Assembly (NCBI GenBank): GCA_020723085.1
Contig: DYJN01000025.1
Coordinates: 1-49,557 of the forward strand
Length of the DNA: 49,557 nt
Origin: Arcobacter sp.
Lineage (GTDB): Bacteria; Acidobacteriota; Terriglobia; Bryobacterales; Bryobacteraceae
Direction of reading: 5' to 3'
Shown: positions 8,926 to 15,462 of the stretch, piece after piece
Numbering within the stretch: the stretch's first letter is position 1
Layout: each line of letters opens with the position of its first letter
The notes under the pieces: model-generated
What the model saw: only the letters and a program-made list of their open reading frames with translations
What the model was told of the DNA's origin: nothing
Database searches by the model: none
Program-made: the position numbers and the translations under genes

Positions 8926-9786
8926 ATGCACTGGCTGGAAAGACTGGGCGGGGATCCATCGCTCATCCCATGGGTCGCCGCCGCCGTGCTGGTGGAGGCG
9001 GTCCTGTACGCCTCGATGGCGCGCGAGCGCTGGCGTCAGTGGTGGCAGCCGCGGCTGCTGGTTGCCGCCGCGCCGCTCTCTTGCGCCATCTATCACGTCG
9101 CGCTGCCGCAGAGCAGCCTGAAGAGCGTGCTCTGGCTGGGCGCGATGTCGGCGGCGTTCGTGCTCGCAAGTCCGGCTCTGAGCCGGGCCAGGCACGGGTG
9201 GGCGCTGCTGCTGGTGCTGGCGGCGGCGCCGGTGCTGCTGAAAACCTTCCGCCCGCTGTATCCGCAGGCGGGAGAGCTGCGCATGGAATTCCTGGGGCAG
9301 TTGATGTGGATCCGCACGACGCTGCTGACCATCCTGCGTGATCTGAAACCGGAGGGCGCCGGCTTCGGATTCTGGCCCGGTCCGCGGGAGTGGAGGATTG
9401 GCGTGCAGTACTTCGTGCTGCTCGGGCCCGTGGCGTTCCTGCTGTCCGTGATGACCGGTTTTGCCCGGCCGGCACGGCCGGAAGCAGCCTGGCCAGCCGT
9501 GGCGCTGACCGCGGCGGCGACGTTTTTCGGCATCCTCTGGGTGGTGGCGCTGAGCGAGGAGTTCTTCTTCCGCGGACTGCTCCAGCCGCGGGTGGGCTTG
9601 TGGGCGGCTTCAGCGCTGTTCGGCCTCGCGCATCTCGGCTTCCGCGAGTTTCCCAACTGGCGGTTCGCGCTGGTCGCCGCCGTGGCGGGCGTGTTTTACG
9701 GGCTGGCCTTCCGCTCGGGCGGCATCCGCGCTTCGATGGTGACGCACGCCCTCACCGTCGTCTTCTGGCGCACGTTTTTCCGCTAG
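8926..9786 (+). CDS. CPBP-family intramembrane metalloprotease (Abi/CAAX-type)
   Basis: A 286-residue polytopic membrane protein with about eight hydrophobic segments. The ATG at 8926 is preferred to an in-frame TTG three codons upstream because of the promoter spacing. All three CPBP motifs are present: E211-E212 with R216 in 'EEFFFRGLL', H236 in 'FGLAHLGF', and H274 in 'MVTHALTVVFW'. These residues form the metal site of the CAAX-protease/bacteriocin-immunity family (compare Rce1). Possible roles are membrane protein processing or self-immunity; nothing nearby gives a substrate. Its stop codon overlaps that of the convergent PLP-enzyme gene: the palindrome CTAG at 9783-9786 supplies TAG on both strands. 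Confidence 0.9.
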   Translation: MHWLERLGGDPSLIPWVAAAVLVEAVLYASMARERWRQWWQPRLLVAAAPLSCAIYHVALPQSSLKSVLWLGAMSAAFVLASPALSRARHGWALLLVLAAAPVLLKTFRPLYPQAGELRMEFLGQLMWIRTTLLTILRDLKPEGAGFGFWPGPREWRIGVQYFVLLGPVAFLLSVMTGFARPARPEAAWPAVALTAAATFFGILWVVALSEEFFFRGLLQPRVGLWAASALFGLAHLGFREFPNWRFALVAAVAGVFYGLAFRSGGIRASMVTHALTVVFWRTFFR

Positions 9787-11063
9787 CGCGAAGTCTGAGC
9801 CTGCGAAGCCAGAAACTCCGACACGCGGTCGAGCGCCTGCTCGAAGTCCCGCAGCAGGTCGCGCCAGTCTTCCACGCCTGCCGAGACTCGCACCAGTCCG
9901 TCGGTGATGCCGGCGATGCGCCGCTCCTCCTCACTGCAGCCGGCGTGCGTCGTCGTCGCCGGGTGGCACACCAGCGTCTCCATGCCGCCGAGCGACACCG
10001 CGTTGTGGGCCAGACGGATGGAACGGAGAAACTCGAACGCCGCCGGCTTGCCGCCGTGCAGGTCCAAGGCGATCATCGCGCCGGGGTAGTCGCACTGCGA
10101 CAGCCGGATACGGATCTGCTCGGGGTCGTCGAACAGCGTCGGATAGTAAATGTGGCGGATCTCAGGCCGCTTCACCAGACCTTCGGCGATGCGCTGCGCG
10201 TTTTTCGACTGCCGGTTCATGCGCAGGCTCACCGTGGGCAGCCGCCCGTCCAGAATCCAGCACTCGTCCGGCTGCAGGATGTTGCCAAAAAGGCCGCGGC
10301 GGGAGCGGATGGGCTTGTCCGGAGCGGAATCCACGCCCAGGACGACGCCGGCCAGAAGGTCCGAGAATCCGCCCAGATACTTCGTGGCGGAGTAGACCAC
10401 CAAGTCGGCGCCCAGCGTGAGCGGGTGCTGGAACGCGGGACCGAGGAACGTGTTGTCCACGATCACCGCCGGCTTCGGGTCTAGCAAGGCGGCGGTGAGC
10501 GCCGCGCGCTTGATGTCGGTCATCACCATGGTCGGATTGGCGGGAGTCTCGATGAAGACCGCCTTCAGCCCCGGCGTCGAGCGGATCGCCTCGTCGATCT
10601 CCGCCGAATGGCCCGCGATGACAGGGATGCAGCGGATATTGAGCGGCTCGAGCAGCTCGTGAACCAGATGTTGCGTGCCTCCGTAGAGCGGTATGGTGTA
10701 AACGAGCGCGTCGCCGGGCTTGAGCAGGGCCAGCAGCGTGGTCATGATGGCCGCCATTCCGGAGTTGAAGGCAATGGCCCATGCGGCGCCCTCTTCGAGA
10801 GGGACGATCTGATCCTCGAGGATCTCAGCGTTCGGGTGGTTGAATCGGGAGTAGATGAGATCGGGCTGCTCTCCAGGCTCGAGTTCGGCCCTGCCCGTCA
10901 GCAGGGCGAAGGCGCGCTCGGCCGCCTCCGGGCTGGAGAAGACGTAGGTCGAACTCCGGAAGACGGCCGGCCGGGCGCTGCCGACCGACAGACGGGGATC
11001 GAAGCCGCGGGTCAGAACCTCGGTGGAAGGATGGGCTCCATGGAGAGAGCGGCGCGATGCCAT
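9783..11063 (-). CDS. Trans-sulfuration PLP enzyme (cystathionine gamma-synthase / methionine gamma-lyase family)
   Basis: A 426-residue fold-type I PLP enzyme of the Cys/Met metabolism family. Family landmarks are 'YSRFNHPNAEILE' (phosphate-binding Tyr and Arg), 'NSGMAAI', 'ETPANPTM', 'VDNTFLGP' and the Schiff-base lysine K228 in 'SATKYLGG'. The C-terminal 'SLGGMETLVCHPATTTHAG' is also typical. Members include cystathionine gamma-synthase, cystathionine beta/gamma-lyase, methionine gamma-lyase and O-acetylhomoserine sulfhydrylase; sequence reading alone does not settle which. The slightly long N-terminus (about 30 extra residues) is unusual. GGAGGT lies 9 nt before the ATG, behind a TACACT -10 box. 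The gene converges on the CPBP gene and is divergent from the small HTH gene. Confidence 0.92.
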   Translation of the reverse strand: MASRRSLHGAHPSTEVLTRGFDPRLSVGSARPAVFRSSTYVFSSPEAAERAFALLTGRAELEPGEQPDLIYSRFNHPNAEILEDQIVPLEEGAAWAIAFNSGMAAIMTTLLALLKPGDALVYTIPLYGGTQHLVHELLEPLNIRCIPVIAGHSAEIDEAIRSTPGLKAVFIETPANPTMVMTDIKRAALTAALLDPKPAVIVDNTFLGPAFQHPLTLGADLVVYSATKYLGGFSDLLAGVVLGVDSAPDKPIRSRRGLFGNILQPDECWILDGRLPTVSLRMNRQSKNAQRIAEGLVKRPEIRHIYYPTLFDDPEQIRIRLSQCDYPGAMIALDLHGGKPAAFEFLRSIRLAHNAVSLGGMETLVCHPATTTHAGCSEEERRIAGITDGLVRVSAGVEDWRDLLRDFEQALDRVSEFLASQAQTSR

Positions 11064-11212
11064 GATGGACGGACCTCCGCGAATCAGTGTACCGTTCCCG
11101 CCGCCACGGGTGAACCTTAGTACCGAAGTCCCGCGGCCGCTTCCGCGGTCTGTGTCCCCAAACAGGGGGATTTCAGAGCTTTTGCGGATTCAGCAGCGGC
11201 GCCGCGGCAGGT

Positions 11213-11218
11213 TAGAAT
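11213..11218 (+). promoter_or_regulatory. Probable -10 box of the small HTH gene
   Basis: TAGAAT lies 24 nt before the ATG at 11243. Transcription should begin near 11225, giving a leader of about 18 nt. Confidence 0.45.
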
Positions 11219-11242
11219 CGGGATGAAACCAGGCGAACCGGC

Positions 11243-11467
11243 ATGAGAACCACTCGCCCGCCCAAAGGCTATTACAACGAGACAGAAGCCGCCAGAGCGC
11301 TCGGCGTGACCCTGGACGAGTTCCGGGGGCTGGTACGGGATCATCTGCTGGAAGATGATGAGCAGATGGCGAACCTGCCCCGCATGTATTTCCAGGCTTC
11401 CGACCTCGTCGTGCTGCGCATGCTGGCCTCGCGCCATCTCCGGGACGCCTGTACGGCCGCGCGCTGA
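11243..11467 (+). CDS. Small MerR/excisionase-like helix-turn-helix protein
   Basis: A 74-residue protein. The order 'YYNETEAARALGVTLDEFRGLVRDHLL' followed by 'MYFQASDLVVLRMLA' matches a MerR/AlpA-type winged helix: helix 1 with A-A-R-A-L-G-V, a recognition helix, then a wing leading to 'x-F-x-x-S-D-L', where excisionase-like proteins usually read 'y.rsDLd.l'. There is no effector domain, so it is a DNA-binding adaptor or a minimal repressor. It has its own TAGAAT promoter and lies 73 nt before the DinB-family gene, likely the same transcript. No phage or transposon genes are nearby, which argues against a true excisionase. Confidence 0.7.
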   Translation: MRTTRPPKGYYNETEAARALGVTLDEFRGLVRDHLLEDDEQMANLPRMYFQASDLVVLRMLASRHLRDACTAAR

Positions 11468-11540
11468 AGCCGCGGCACAGCTGCCTTTGCTCCCCCGTCC
11501 AGCGACACTGGAGCCTGCCCCGCAAGGAGGAGGCTCTTCC

Positions 11541-12026
11541 ATGAAGGACTACCTCGTCGCCGATCTCGCCCAGGATCTCGACAACATCAAAGAGTACTTC
11601 GACCGCTCCACCCGCAGCCTGACGGAAGAAGACTCCGGCTTCGCGCCCGCCGAAGGCGCCTTCACTGCGGCGCAGCACGTGGCCCATGTGGCCCAGACCG
11701 TCGAATGGTTCTTCCTCGGCGCCTTCCGCCCTGACGGCTTCTCGATGGACTGGGAAGGGATGGACCGCGAAGTCCGCGCCGTGAAGTCTTTGGCCGAAGC
11801 GCGCCGCTGGCTGGAACGCGCCTTCGCCGCCGGGAAGGCTGCCATTGCCGCCCACGAGCCTTCGGAGTGGGAGTCCGAGCTGCCGCCCGCTCCGATCATG
11901 GGCGGCGCGCCGCGCTTCACGATTCTTGGCGCGATCCGGGATCACACGGCGCACCACCGGGGCGCCCTCGCCGTTTACGCCCGGCTCCGCGGCAAGGCGC
12001 CGCCGATGCCGTACATGGAGGCTTGA
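11541..12026 (+). CDS. DinB-family four-helix protein
   Basis: A 161-residue protein from ATG 11541, with AAGGAGGAGG just upstream as an unusually strong ribosome binding site. The fold is DinB/DfsA-like: an all-helical bundle with metal-ligand histidines in 'AAQHVAHVAQ' (about residues 42-51) and near the C-terminus in 'IRDHTAHHRGALAVY'. In this family three histidines bind Zn or Ni; known members are thiol transferases (bacillithiol or mycothiol dependent) and many have no assigned function. A BshB1-like deacetylase elsewhere in the window (37023-37769) suggests bacillithiol may be made, which would fit a bacillithiol S-transferase, but this is inference. The small HTH gene lies upstream on the same strand. 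Confidence 0.85.
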   Translation: MKDYLVADLAQDLDNIKEYFDRSTRSLTEEDSGFAPAEGAFTAAQHVAHVAQTVEWFFLGAFRPDGFSMDWEGMDREVRAVKSLAEARRWLERAFAAGKAAIAAHEPSEWESELPPAPIMGGAPRFTILGAIRDHTAHHRGALAVYARLRGKAPPMPYMEA

Positions 12027-12051
12027 CAACGCGGCGGGCCGGGAGCACAAT
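12023..12051 (+). promoter_or_regulatory. Consensus sigma70-type promoter of the microprotein gene
   Basis: A perfect TTGACA -35 box (12023-12028), exactly 17 nt of spacer, then CACAAT (12046-12051). It begins inside the last codons of the DinB gene. It is the closest match to the sigma70 consensus seen in the window. Confidence 0.7.
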
Positions 12052-12059
12052 CTGCGGAC

Positions 12060-12072
12060 GGAGGACTCCTCC
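12060..12072 (+). promoter_or_regulatory. Shine-Dalgarno inside a 5-bp hairpin
   Basis: GGAGGACTCCTCC sits directly before the ATG at 12073. GGAGG can pair with CCTCC across an ACT loop, so the ribosome binding site could be masked. The unpaired form gives GGAGGA with ideal 7-nt spacing. Confidence 0.5.
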
Positions 12073-12150
12073 ATGGCTGTGCGCGTGCTGTTGGCGGTGG
12101 TAGGTGCGCTGCTGCTGGCCCTGATGCTGCCCGTTCCGGTCGCGGGGTGA
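12073..12150 (+). CDS. Hydrophobic 25-residue membrane microprotein
   Basis: A 25-codon frame running MAVRVLLAVVG, then a leucine-rich core, then LPVPVAG, ending at TGA 12148-12150. It is predicted as a single short transmembrane helix with one N-terminal arginine. It is too short for standard gene callers, but it has a near-perfect promoter (TTGACA, 17 nt, CACAAT) and GGAGGA 7 nt before the ATG. The stop lies one base from the convergent galU stop. No family is recognised. Alternatives are a type I toxin-like peptide, a small membrane-protein regulator, or a chance frame in GC-rich DNA. No antisense RNA gene typical of type I systems is evident. Confidence 0.5.
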   Translation: MAVRVLLAVVGALLLALMLPVPVAG

Positions 12151-12151
12151 C

Positions 12152-13039
12152 TCAACACAGTCCGAGCGACGCCAGGTAGGAACGGAATGCCTGACCCAGA
12201 TCGCTCCGTTTGAGCGCGAACTCGACCGTGGCCTGCAGGAAACCGAGCTTGTCGCCGGCGTCAAACCGCTTGCCATCGAACTTCACCCCGTAGATCGGGC
12301 GGTTTTTCAGCAAAATCCGGAGCGCGTCGGTCAGTTGAATTTCGTTGTTTCTCCCCGGCGGCGTGCTCTCGATGGCGGTGAAGATCTCCGGCGTCAGGAT
12401 GTAGCGGCCGATAATGGCGAGGTTCGACGGCGCGTCGTCCGGCGGCGGCTTCTCCACGAGATCGTGGATGCGGAACACCCTGCCATCCATGTCCTCGTGC
12501 GGCCGCGGCTCGGCTGCGACAACGCCATAGGCGCTGATCTGCTCCCGCGGCACCTCCATCAGCGCCAGCACCGAGGCTCCGTAGAATTCATACACGCCCA
12601 GCAGTTGGCGCAGGCAGGGGACATCCGCGTCGATCACGTCGTCCGACAGGACGACGGCGAACGATTCAACGCCGACCAGCTCTTTGGCCCGTAACACCGC
12701 GTGGCCCAGCCCCAGGGCTTCCTTCTGGCGCACATACGCCACGTCGATCATGTCCGAGATCGCCCGCACCGCTTCCAGCGTCTCCGTCCTGCCGCGCAGC
12801 TCGAGCAGGTGCTCCAGTTCGAACGAAACGTCGAAATGGTCTTCGATAGCCGTCTTGCCGCGCCCGGTGACGATAACGATGTTCCGCAAGCCGCTAGCGA
12901 TGGCTTCTTCGATGCCGTACTGGATCAGAGGCTTGTCCACCAGCGGCAGCATCTCCTTGGGCATCGCCTTGGTGGCGGGCAGAAAACGGGTGCCCAGACC
13001 AGCGGCGGGAAAGACAGCCTTTCGGACTGGCGCGATCAT
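12152..13039 (-). CDS. galU: UTP--glucose-1-phosphate uridylyltransferase
   Basis: GalU makes UDP-glucose from UTP and glucose-1-phosphate for envelope and exopolysaccharide synthesis. The protein is 295 residues from the chosen ATG at 13039; further in-frame ATGs lie at 13042, 13048 and 13057. Signature parts are the nucleotide-binding loop 'FPAAGLGTRFLPATKAMPKEMLPL', with conserved G-x-G-T-R and the lysine of PKEM, 'KPLIQYGIEEA', 'VVLSDDV' for the metal aspartate, and 'KFDGKRFDAGDKLGFLQA' near the C-terminus. The start is chosen because TACAAT (13047-13052 on the minus strand) ends 7 nt upstream, the recurrent leaderless arrangement here. The gene is convergent with the microprotein and divergent from the ferredoxin gene. 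Confidence 0.95.
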   Translation of the reverse strand: MIAPVRKAVFPAAGLGTRFLPATKAMPKEMLPLVDKPLIQYGIEEAIASGLRNIVIVTGRGKTAIEDHFDVSFELEHLLELRGRTETLEAVRAISDMIDVAYVRQKEALGLGHAVLRAKELVGVESFAVVLSDDVIDADVPCLRQLLGVYEFYGASVLALMEVPREQISAYGVVAAEPRPHEDMDGRVFRIHDLVEKPPPDDAPSNLAIIGRYILTPEIFTAIESTPPGRNNEIQLTDALRILLKNRPIYGVKFDGKRFDAGDKLGFLQATVEFALKRSDLGQAFRSYLASLGLC

Positions 13040-13046
13040 CATGCCC

Positions 13047-13052
13047 ATTGTA
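13047..13052 (-). promoter_or_regulatory. -10 box of galU (leaderless type)
   Basis: Read on the minus strand, TACAAT ends 7 nt before ATG 13039 (4 nt before ATG 13042). It overlaps the more upstream in-frame ATG codons, which would therefore not be transcribed. Confidence 0.55.
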
Positions 13053-13132
13053 GTCAACCGGCTCGCGCCCGCCCATCGCCTGACGGCGGGATTCAGCGGC
13101 TGGAATTCCGGTACGCCACCCGGCCGCGATGC

Positions 13133-13162
13133 GCTGAAATCGGCTGGAAATGGCTGAAATTG
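13133..13162 (+). repeat. Three tandem 10-bp repeats upstream of ferredoxin
   Basis: GCTGAAATCG, GCTGGAAATG and GCTGAAATTG lie head to tail at 13133, 13143 and 13153, with a looser copy GCTGGAATTC at 13099. The 10-bp period puts each copy on one face of the helix, just ahead of the likely promoter. They may be activator sites or a bent-DNA element. Confidence 0.45.
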
Positions 13163-13178
13163 ATAGATCTCCCGGCGT

Positions 13179-13184
13179 TATGCT
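13179..13184 (+). promoter_or_regulatory. Possible ferredoxin -10 box
   Basis: TATGCT within TATGCTAGC; the same TATGCTAGC motif occurs in the mlaE promoter. There is no consensus -35 at 17 nt; the spot is occupied by the 10-bp repeats. A second TATAGA box lies at 13221-13226. Confidence 0.35.
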
Positions 13185-13240
13185 AGCTTCTAAGGAAGAG
13201 GTTGCTGGGTTTCACTCTGTTATAGAGAGGGGATTCAACC

Positions 13241-13501
13241 ATGGCTTACGTCATCGCTGAACCGTGCATCGGAACCAAAGACACCGCCTGCGTCGATGCC
13301 TGCCCGGTCGACTGCATCCATCCGCGCAAGGACGAGCCCGCATACGAACAGGCGGAGATGCTCTACATCGATCCGGTGGAGTGCATCGATTGCGGCGCCT
13401 GCGTGCCCGTCTGCCCGGTCAGCGCCATCTTCGCGCTCGACGATCTCCCCGAGAAGTGGAAAGAGTACGCGCAGAAGAACGCCGCTTACTACGGGCGTTG
13501 A
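13241..13501 (+). CDS. Seven-iron ferredoxin ([3Fe-4S][4Fe-4S])
   Basis: An 86-residue bacterial-type ferredoxin. Cysteines C9, C17, C21 and C25 lie in the N-terminal half and C48, C51, C54 and C58 in the classical 'CIDCGACVPVCP'. The usual second cysteine of the first C-x-x-C is replaced (C9-I-G-T), the pattern of 7Fe ferredoxins. C9/C17/C58 would then bind the 3Fe cluster and C21/C48/C51/C54 the 4Fe cluster, with C25 free. The C-terminal helix 'KWKEYAQKNAAYYGR' is typical. It is a single-gene unit with GAGAGGGG 8 nt before the start, and it ends 15 nt before the convergent hpnK gene, with palindrome GGCTGCAGCC (13506-13515) in between. Electron partner unknown. Confidence 0.95.
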   Translation: MAYVIAEPCIGTKDTACVDACPVDCIHPRKDEPAYEQAEMLYIDPVECIDCGACVPVCPVSAIFALDDLPEKWKEYAQKNAAYYGR

Positions 13502-13516
13502 AGCCGGCTGCAGCCA

Positions 13517-14341
13517 TCAGCAGGACTCCAGGTCCGAATAGGAAGCCAGCCGTACTCCGCACTCATCCAGCGCCTGCCGCACGCGCGCATCGGTCAGCAC
13601 GCGGAGTTCAGCCTCGCGCGTTTCTTTCAGGCGCGTCCGTGCGCTCCGCAGTTCCTCATCGCAGTAGCCCGGATGAGTCATGAACTCCGTGACGCCCTCC
13701 GGCAGAGCGCCGAGCAGCGCGATGACATCGTCCGCCGTGAAACGCCCCGTCCACTGAAAGCCGGCGAAGTGGTCCGGCGTGCGCGCCCCGCGGGCGCGGA
13801 TCCAGGCTTCGAAGCGGCGCTCCAGCGGCGCCATGGCGCGGCGCGCCAGCCGGGCGCTTGCGGGAACAGGGTTCCGCGAGGCGGGCAGCGGCAGGTCGAA
13901 GGGGCGCCGCACCCAGCGCACGCGGTACTGCTGGGCCAGCCGCAGGACGGCATCGAGTACGGGCGGGAGCAGGTGTGTGTGCTTGTGAGTGTCGAGATGC
14001 GTTACGCGCACGCCGGCGGCGAGGATTTTCTCCATCTGCGCCCGCAGTTCGCCGTACGGATCCAGGCGGCGCAGGGCGAGCGCGCGCACGAGCGCCGGCA
14101 CAGTCGGGGGCAGCGGCGCACCCGTGAGCACGGAGCTGCCCTGCACCAGCACGAGATGCGCGCCCACATCGAGCGAGGGATGCGCCCGCGCCAGACGCAC
14201 GGCGTCTTCGAAAGCCCCGCCGTTGGCCATCAGCGTCGTGGCGGTGAGGATCCCGTTCTGGTGACAGTCGAGAATGCCGCGGTTGACTCCGCGGGTGAAA
14301 CCGAAGTCGTCGGCGTTGACGGTGAGGAGGCGCGCCGCCAT
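13517..14341 (-). CDS. hpnK: ChbG/HpnK-family deacetylase
   Basis: A 274-residue YdjC/ChbG-type carbohydrate deacetylase. The metal site is visible: 'VNADDFGFTRGVNRGI' (N-terminal Asp-Asp), 'DVGAHLVL' (His) and 'THLDTHKHTHLLP' (His pair). Other motifs are 'FQWTGRF' and the late 'EFMTHPGYCDEEL'. HpnK proteins deacetylate an N-acetylglucosaminyl-type headgroup and often occur with hopanoid genes. Here it is the last gene of the mlaE-mlaF-mlaD operon: its ATG overlaps the mlaD stop by one base (TGATG). The hopanoid assignment is inference, since no squalene-hopene cyclase is in the window; other ChbG members act on chito-oligosaccharides. Confidence 0.85.
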   Translation of the reverse strand: MAARLLTVNADDFGFTRGVNRGILDCHQNGILTATTLMANGGAFEDAVRLARAHPSLDVGAHLVLVQGSSVLTGAPLPPTVPALVRALALRRLDPYGELRAQMEKILAAGVRVTHLDTHKHTHLLPPVLDAVLRLAQQYRVRWVRRPFDLPLPASRNPVPASARLARRAMAPLERRFEAWIRARGARTPDHFAGFQWTGRFTADDVIALLGALPEGVTEFMTHPGYCDEELRSARTRLKETREAELRVLTDARVRQALDECGVRLASYSDLESC

Positions 14342-15414
14342 CAGAAGAGCTTGAGCTGAATGGTCAGGAACTTCTTCGGGTTGGCGCGGAAGTCGCGCAT
14401 CAGAGCGGACATCTGGGCGCTGGTGGCTGTCAGGTTTTCATAGAGCGCGGGGTTCGTCATCAGCTGCCCCAGCGTGCCCTGCCCGGCGTTGATGCGGTCG
14501 ATCGTGGAGTTCACCCGGTCGAGCGTCGCCACGATCCGGTTGTGCAGCGCCTCGTCGCGGAGCAGCTTGCCGGCGGTGCCTTCGCCCTTGTTCAGGTTTT
14601 CGACCAGCGTGTGCAGCTCCTTCGATGTGCCGCGCAGCTCGTCGTACAGCGCCGGGTCCTTCAAGAGCTTTCCGGCGGTGCCTTCGCCGCGCTCGAGCCC
14701 CTCAGCCAGGCGGTCGAAACGCGCCAGCGTGCGGCGCAGGTCCGCGTACAGTCCCTCGTCATATACCAGATGCCCGATGGTGCCCTTGCCCTGCCTCACC
14801 GCCGCCGTGATTTCGCGCACGTCGCCGAGCGTATCGTTGATCCGCGTGTAGAGCTGCTCGTCCTTGATCAGCCGCCCCAGGTTGCCACGCCCGGACTCGA
14901 TGTGGCCGATGAGCCCGTCGATGCGGCGAAGAATCGACTGCAGCGAATCCAGCAGCGGCATGGCGGACTGCACCACTTCCAGGAAGTCCTTGTCATCGCG
15001 GGCCTGCAGCGTGCCTCCATCCGCCACGGTCTTCTGGCTGGCGCCGCGGCGGATGTTGAGGAACTTCGAGCCCAGCACGTTCTCCGCGCTGAAACCGATG
15101 ATGGAGTCTTCTGGTATGAGAGGCAGCGCGCCGCGATCCACCTGAAGCGTCATCCGCACGGCGCGCCGGTTGTCCGGATCGCCGGTGATTTCGATCTTTT
15201 TCACCTTGCCGATCAGGATGCCGTTCAGGCGCACTGCGGAGCCTTCGGTCATCGCGGCCGAGTCCATCATGTACGTGTACAGGGTGGCCTTCTCTTGAAA
15301 CGGGTTGTCGGCGCCGGTCATCAGGAAAATGAGCACGGCCAGCAGCGAAAGAGCGGCGATGGCCATGATGCCCACGCGGAGCTGAGACCAGGCGACTTTT
15401 TGCGAGGAGGGCAT
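14341..15414 (-). CDS. mlaD: MlaD/MCE-domain lipid transport protein with helical repeats
   Basis: A 357-residue periplasmic MCE protein anchored by one N-terminal helix (about residues 14-33). The MCE domain (about 38-130) includes 'GSAVRLNGILIGKVKKIEI' and 'VLGSKFLNIRRG'. It binds phospholipid moving between outer and inner membranes. The C-terminal half is unusual: five tandem 34-residue repeats each open with G-x-G-x-x-G-x-L-x-x-[DN]-x-x-L-[YH], for example 'GEGTAGKLLKDPALY' and 'GQGTLGQLMTNPALY'. Such repeats likely form a long helical needle or coiled-coil tube. It is third in the operon after mlaE and mlaF, 48 nt after mlaF, and its stop overlaps the hpnK start by one base. Confidence 0.9.
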   Translation of the reverse strand: MPSSQKVAWSQLRVGIMAIAALSLLAVLIFLMTGADNPFQEKATLYTYMMDSAAMTEGSAVRLNGILIGKVKKIEITGDPDNRRAVRMTLQVDRGALPLIPEDSIIGFSAENVLGSKFLNIRRGASQKTVADGGTLQARDDKDFLEVVQSAMPLLDSLQSILRRIDGLIGHIESGRGNLGRLIKDEQLYTRINDTLGDVREITAAVRQGKGTIGHLVYDEGLYADLRRTLARFDRLAEGLERGEGTAGKLLKDPALYDELRGTSKELHTLVENLNKGEGTAGKLLRDEALHNRIVATLDRVNSTIDRINAGQGTLGQLMTNPALYENLTATSAQMSALMRDFRANPKKFLTIQLKLF

Positions 15415-15462
15415 GGCTCTTCTCCCTAGCTTCCCACGATCGTGGCGAATCCGTGGCGAACC

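Noticed and set aside
11243-11467. Phage excisionase or integrase partner for the small HTH protein.
   Set aside because: No integrase, attachment-like repeats or phage genes nearby.
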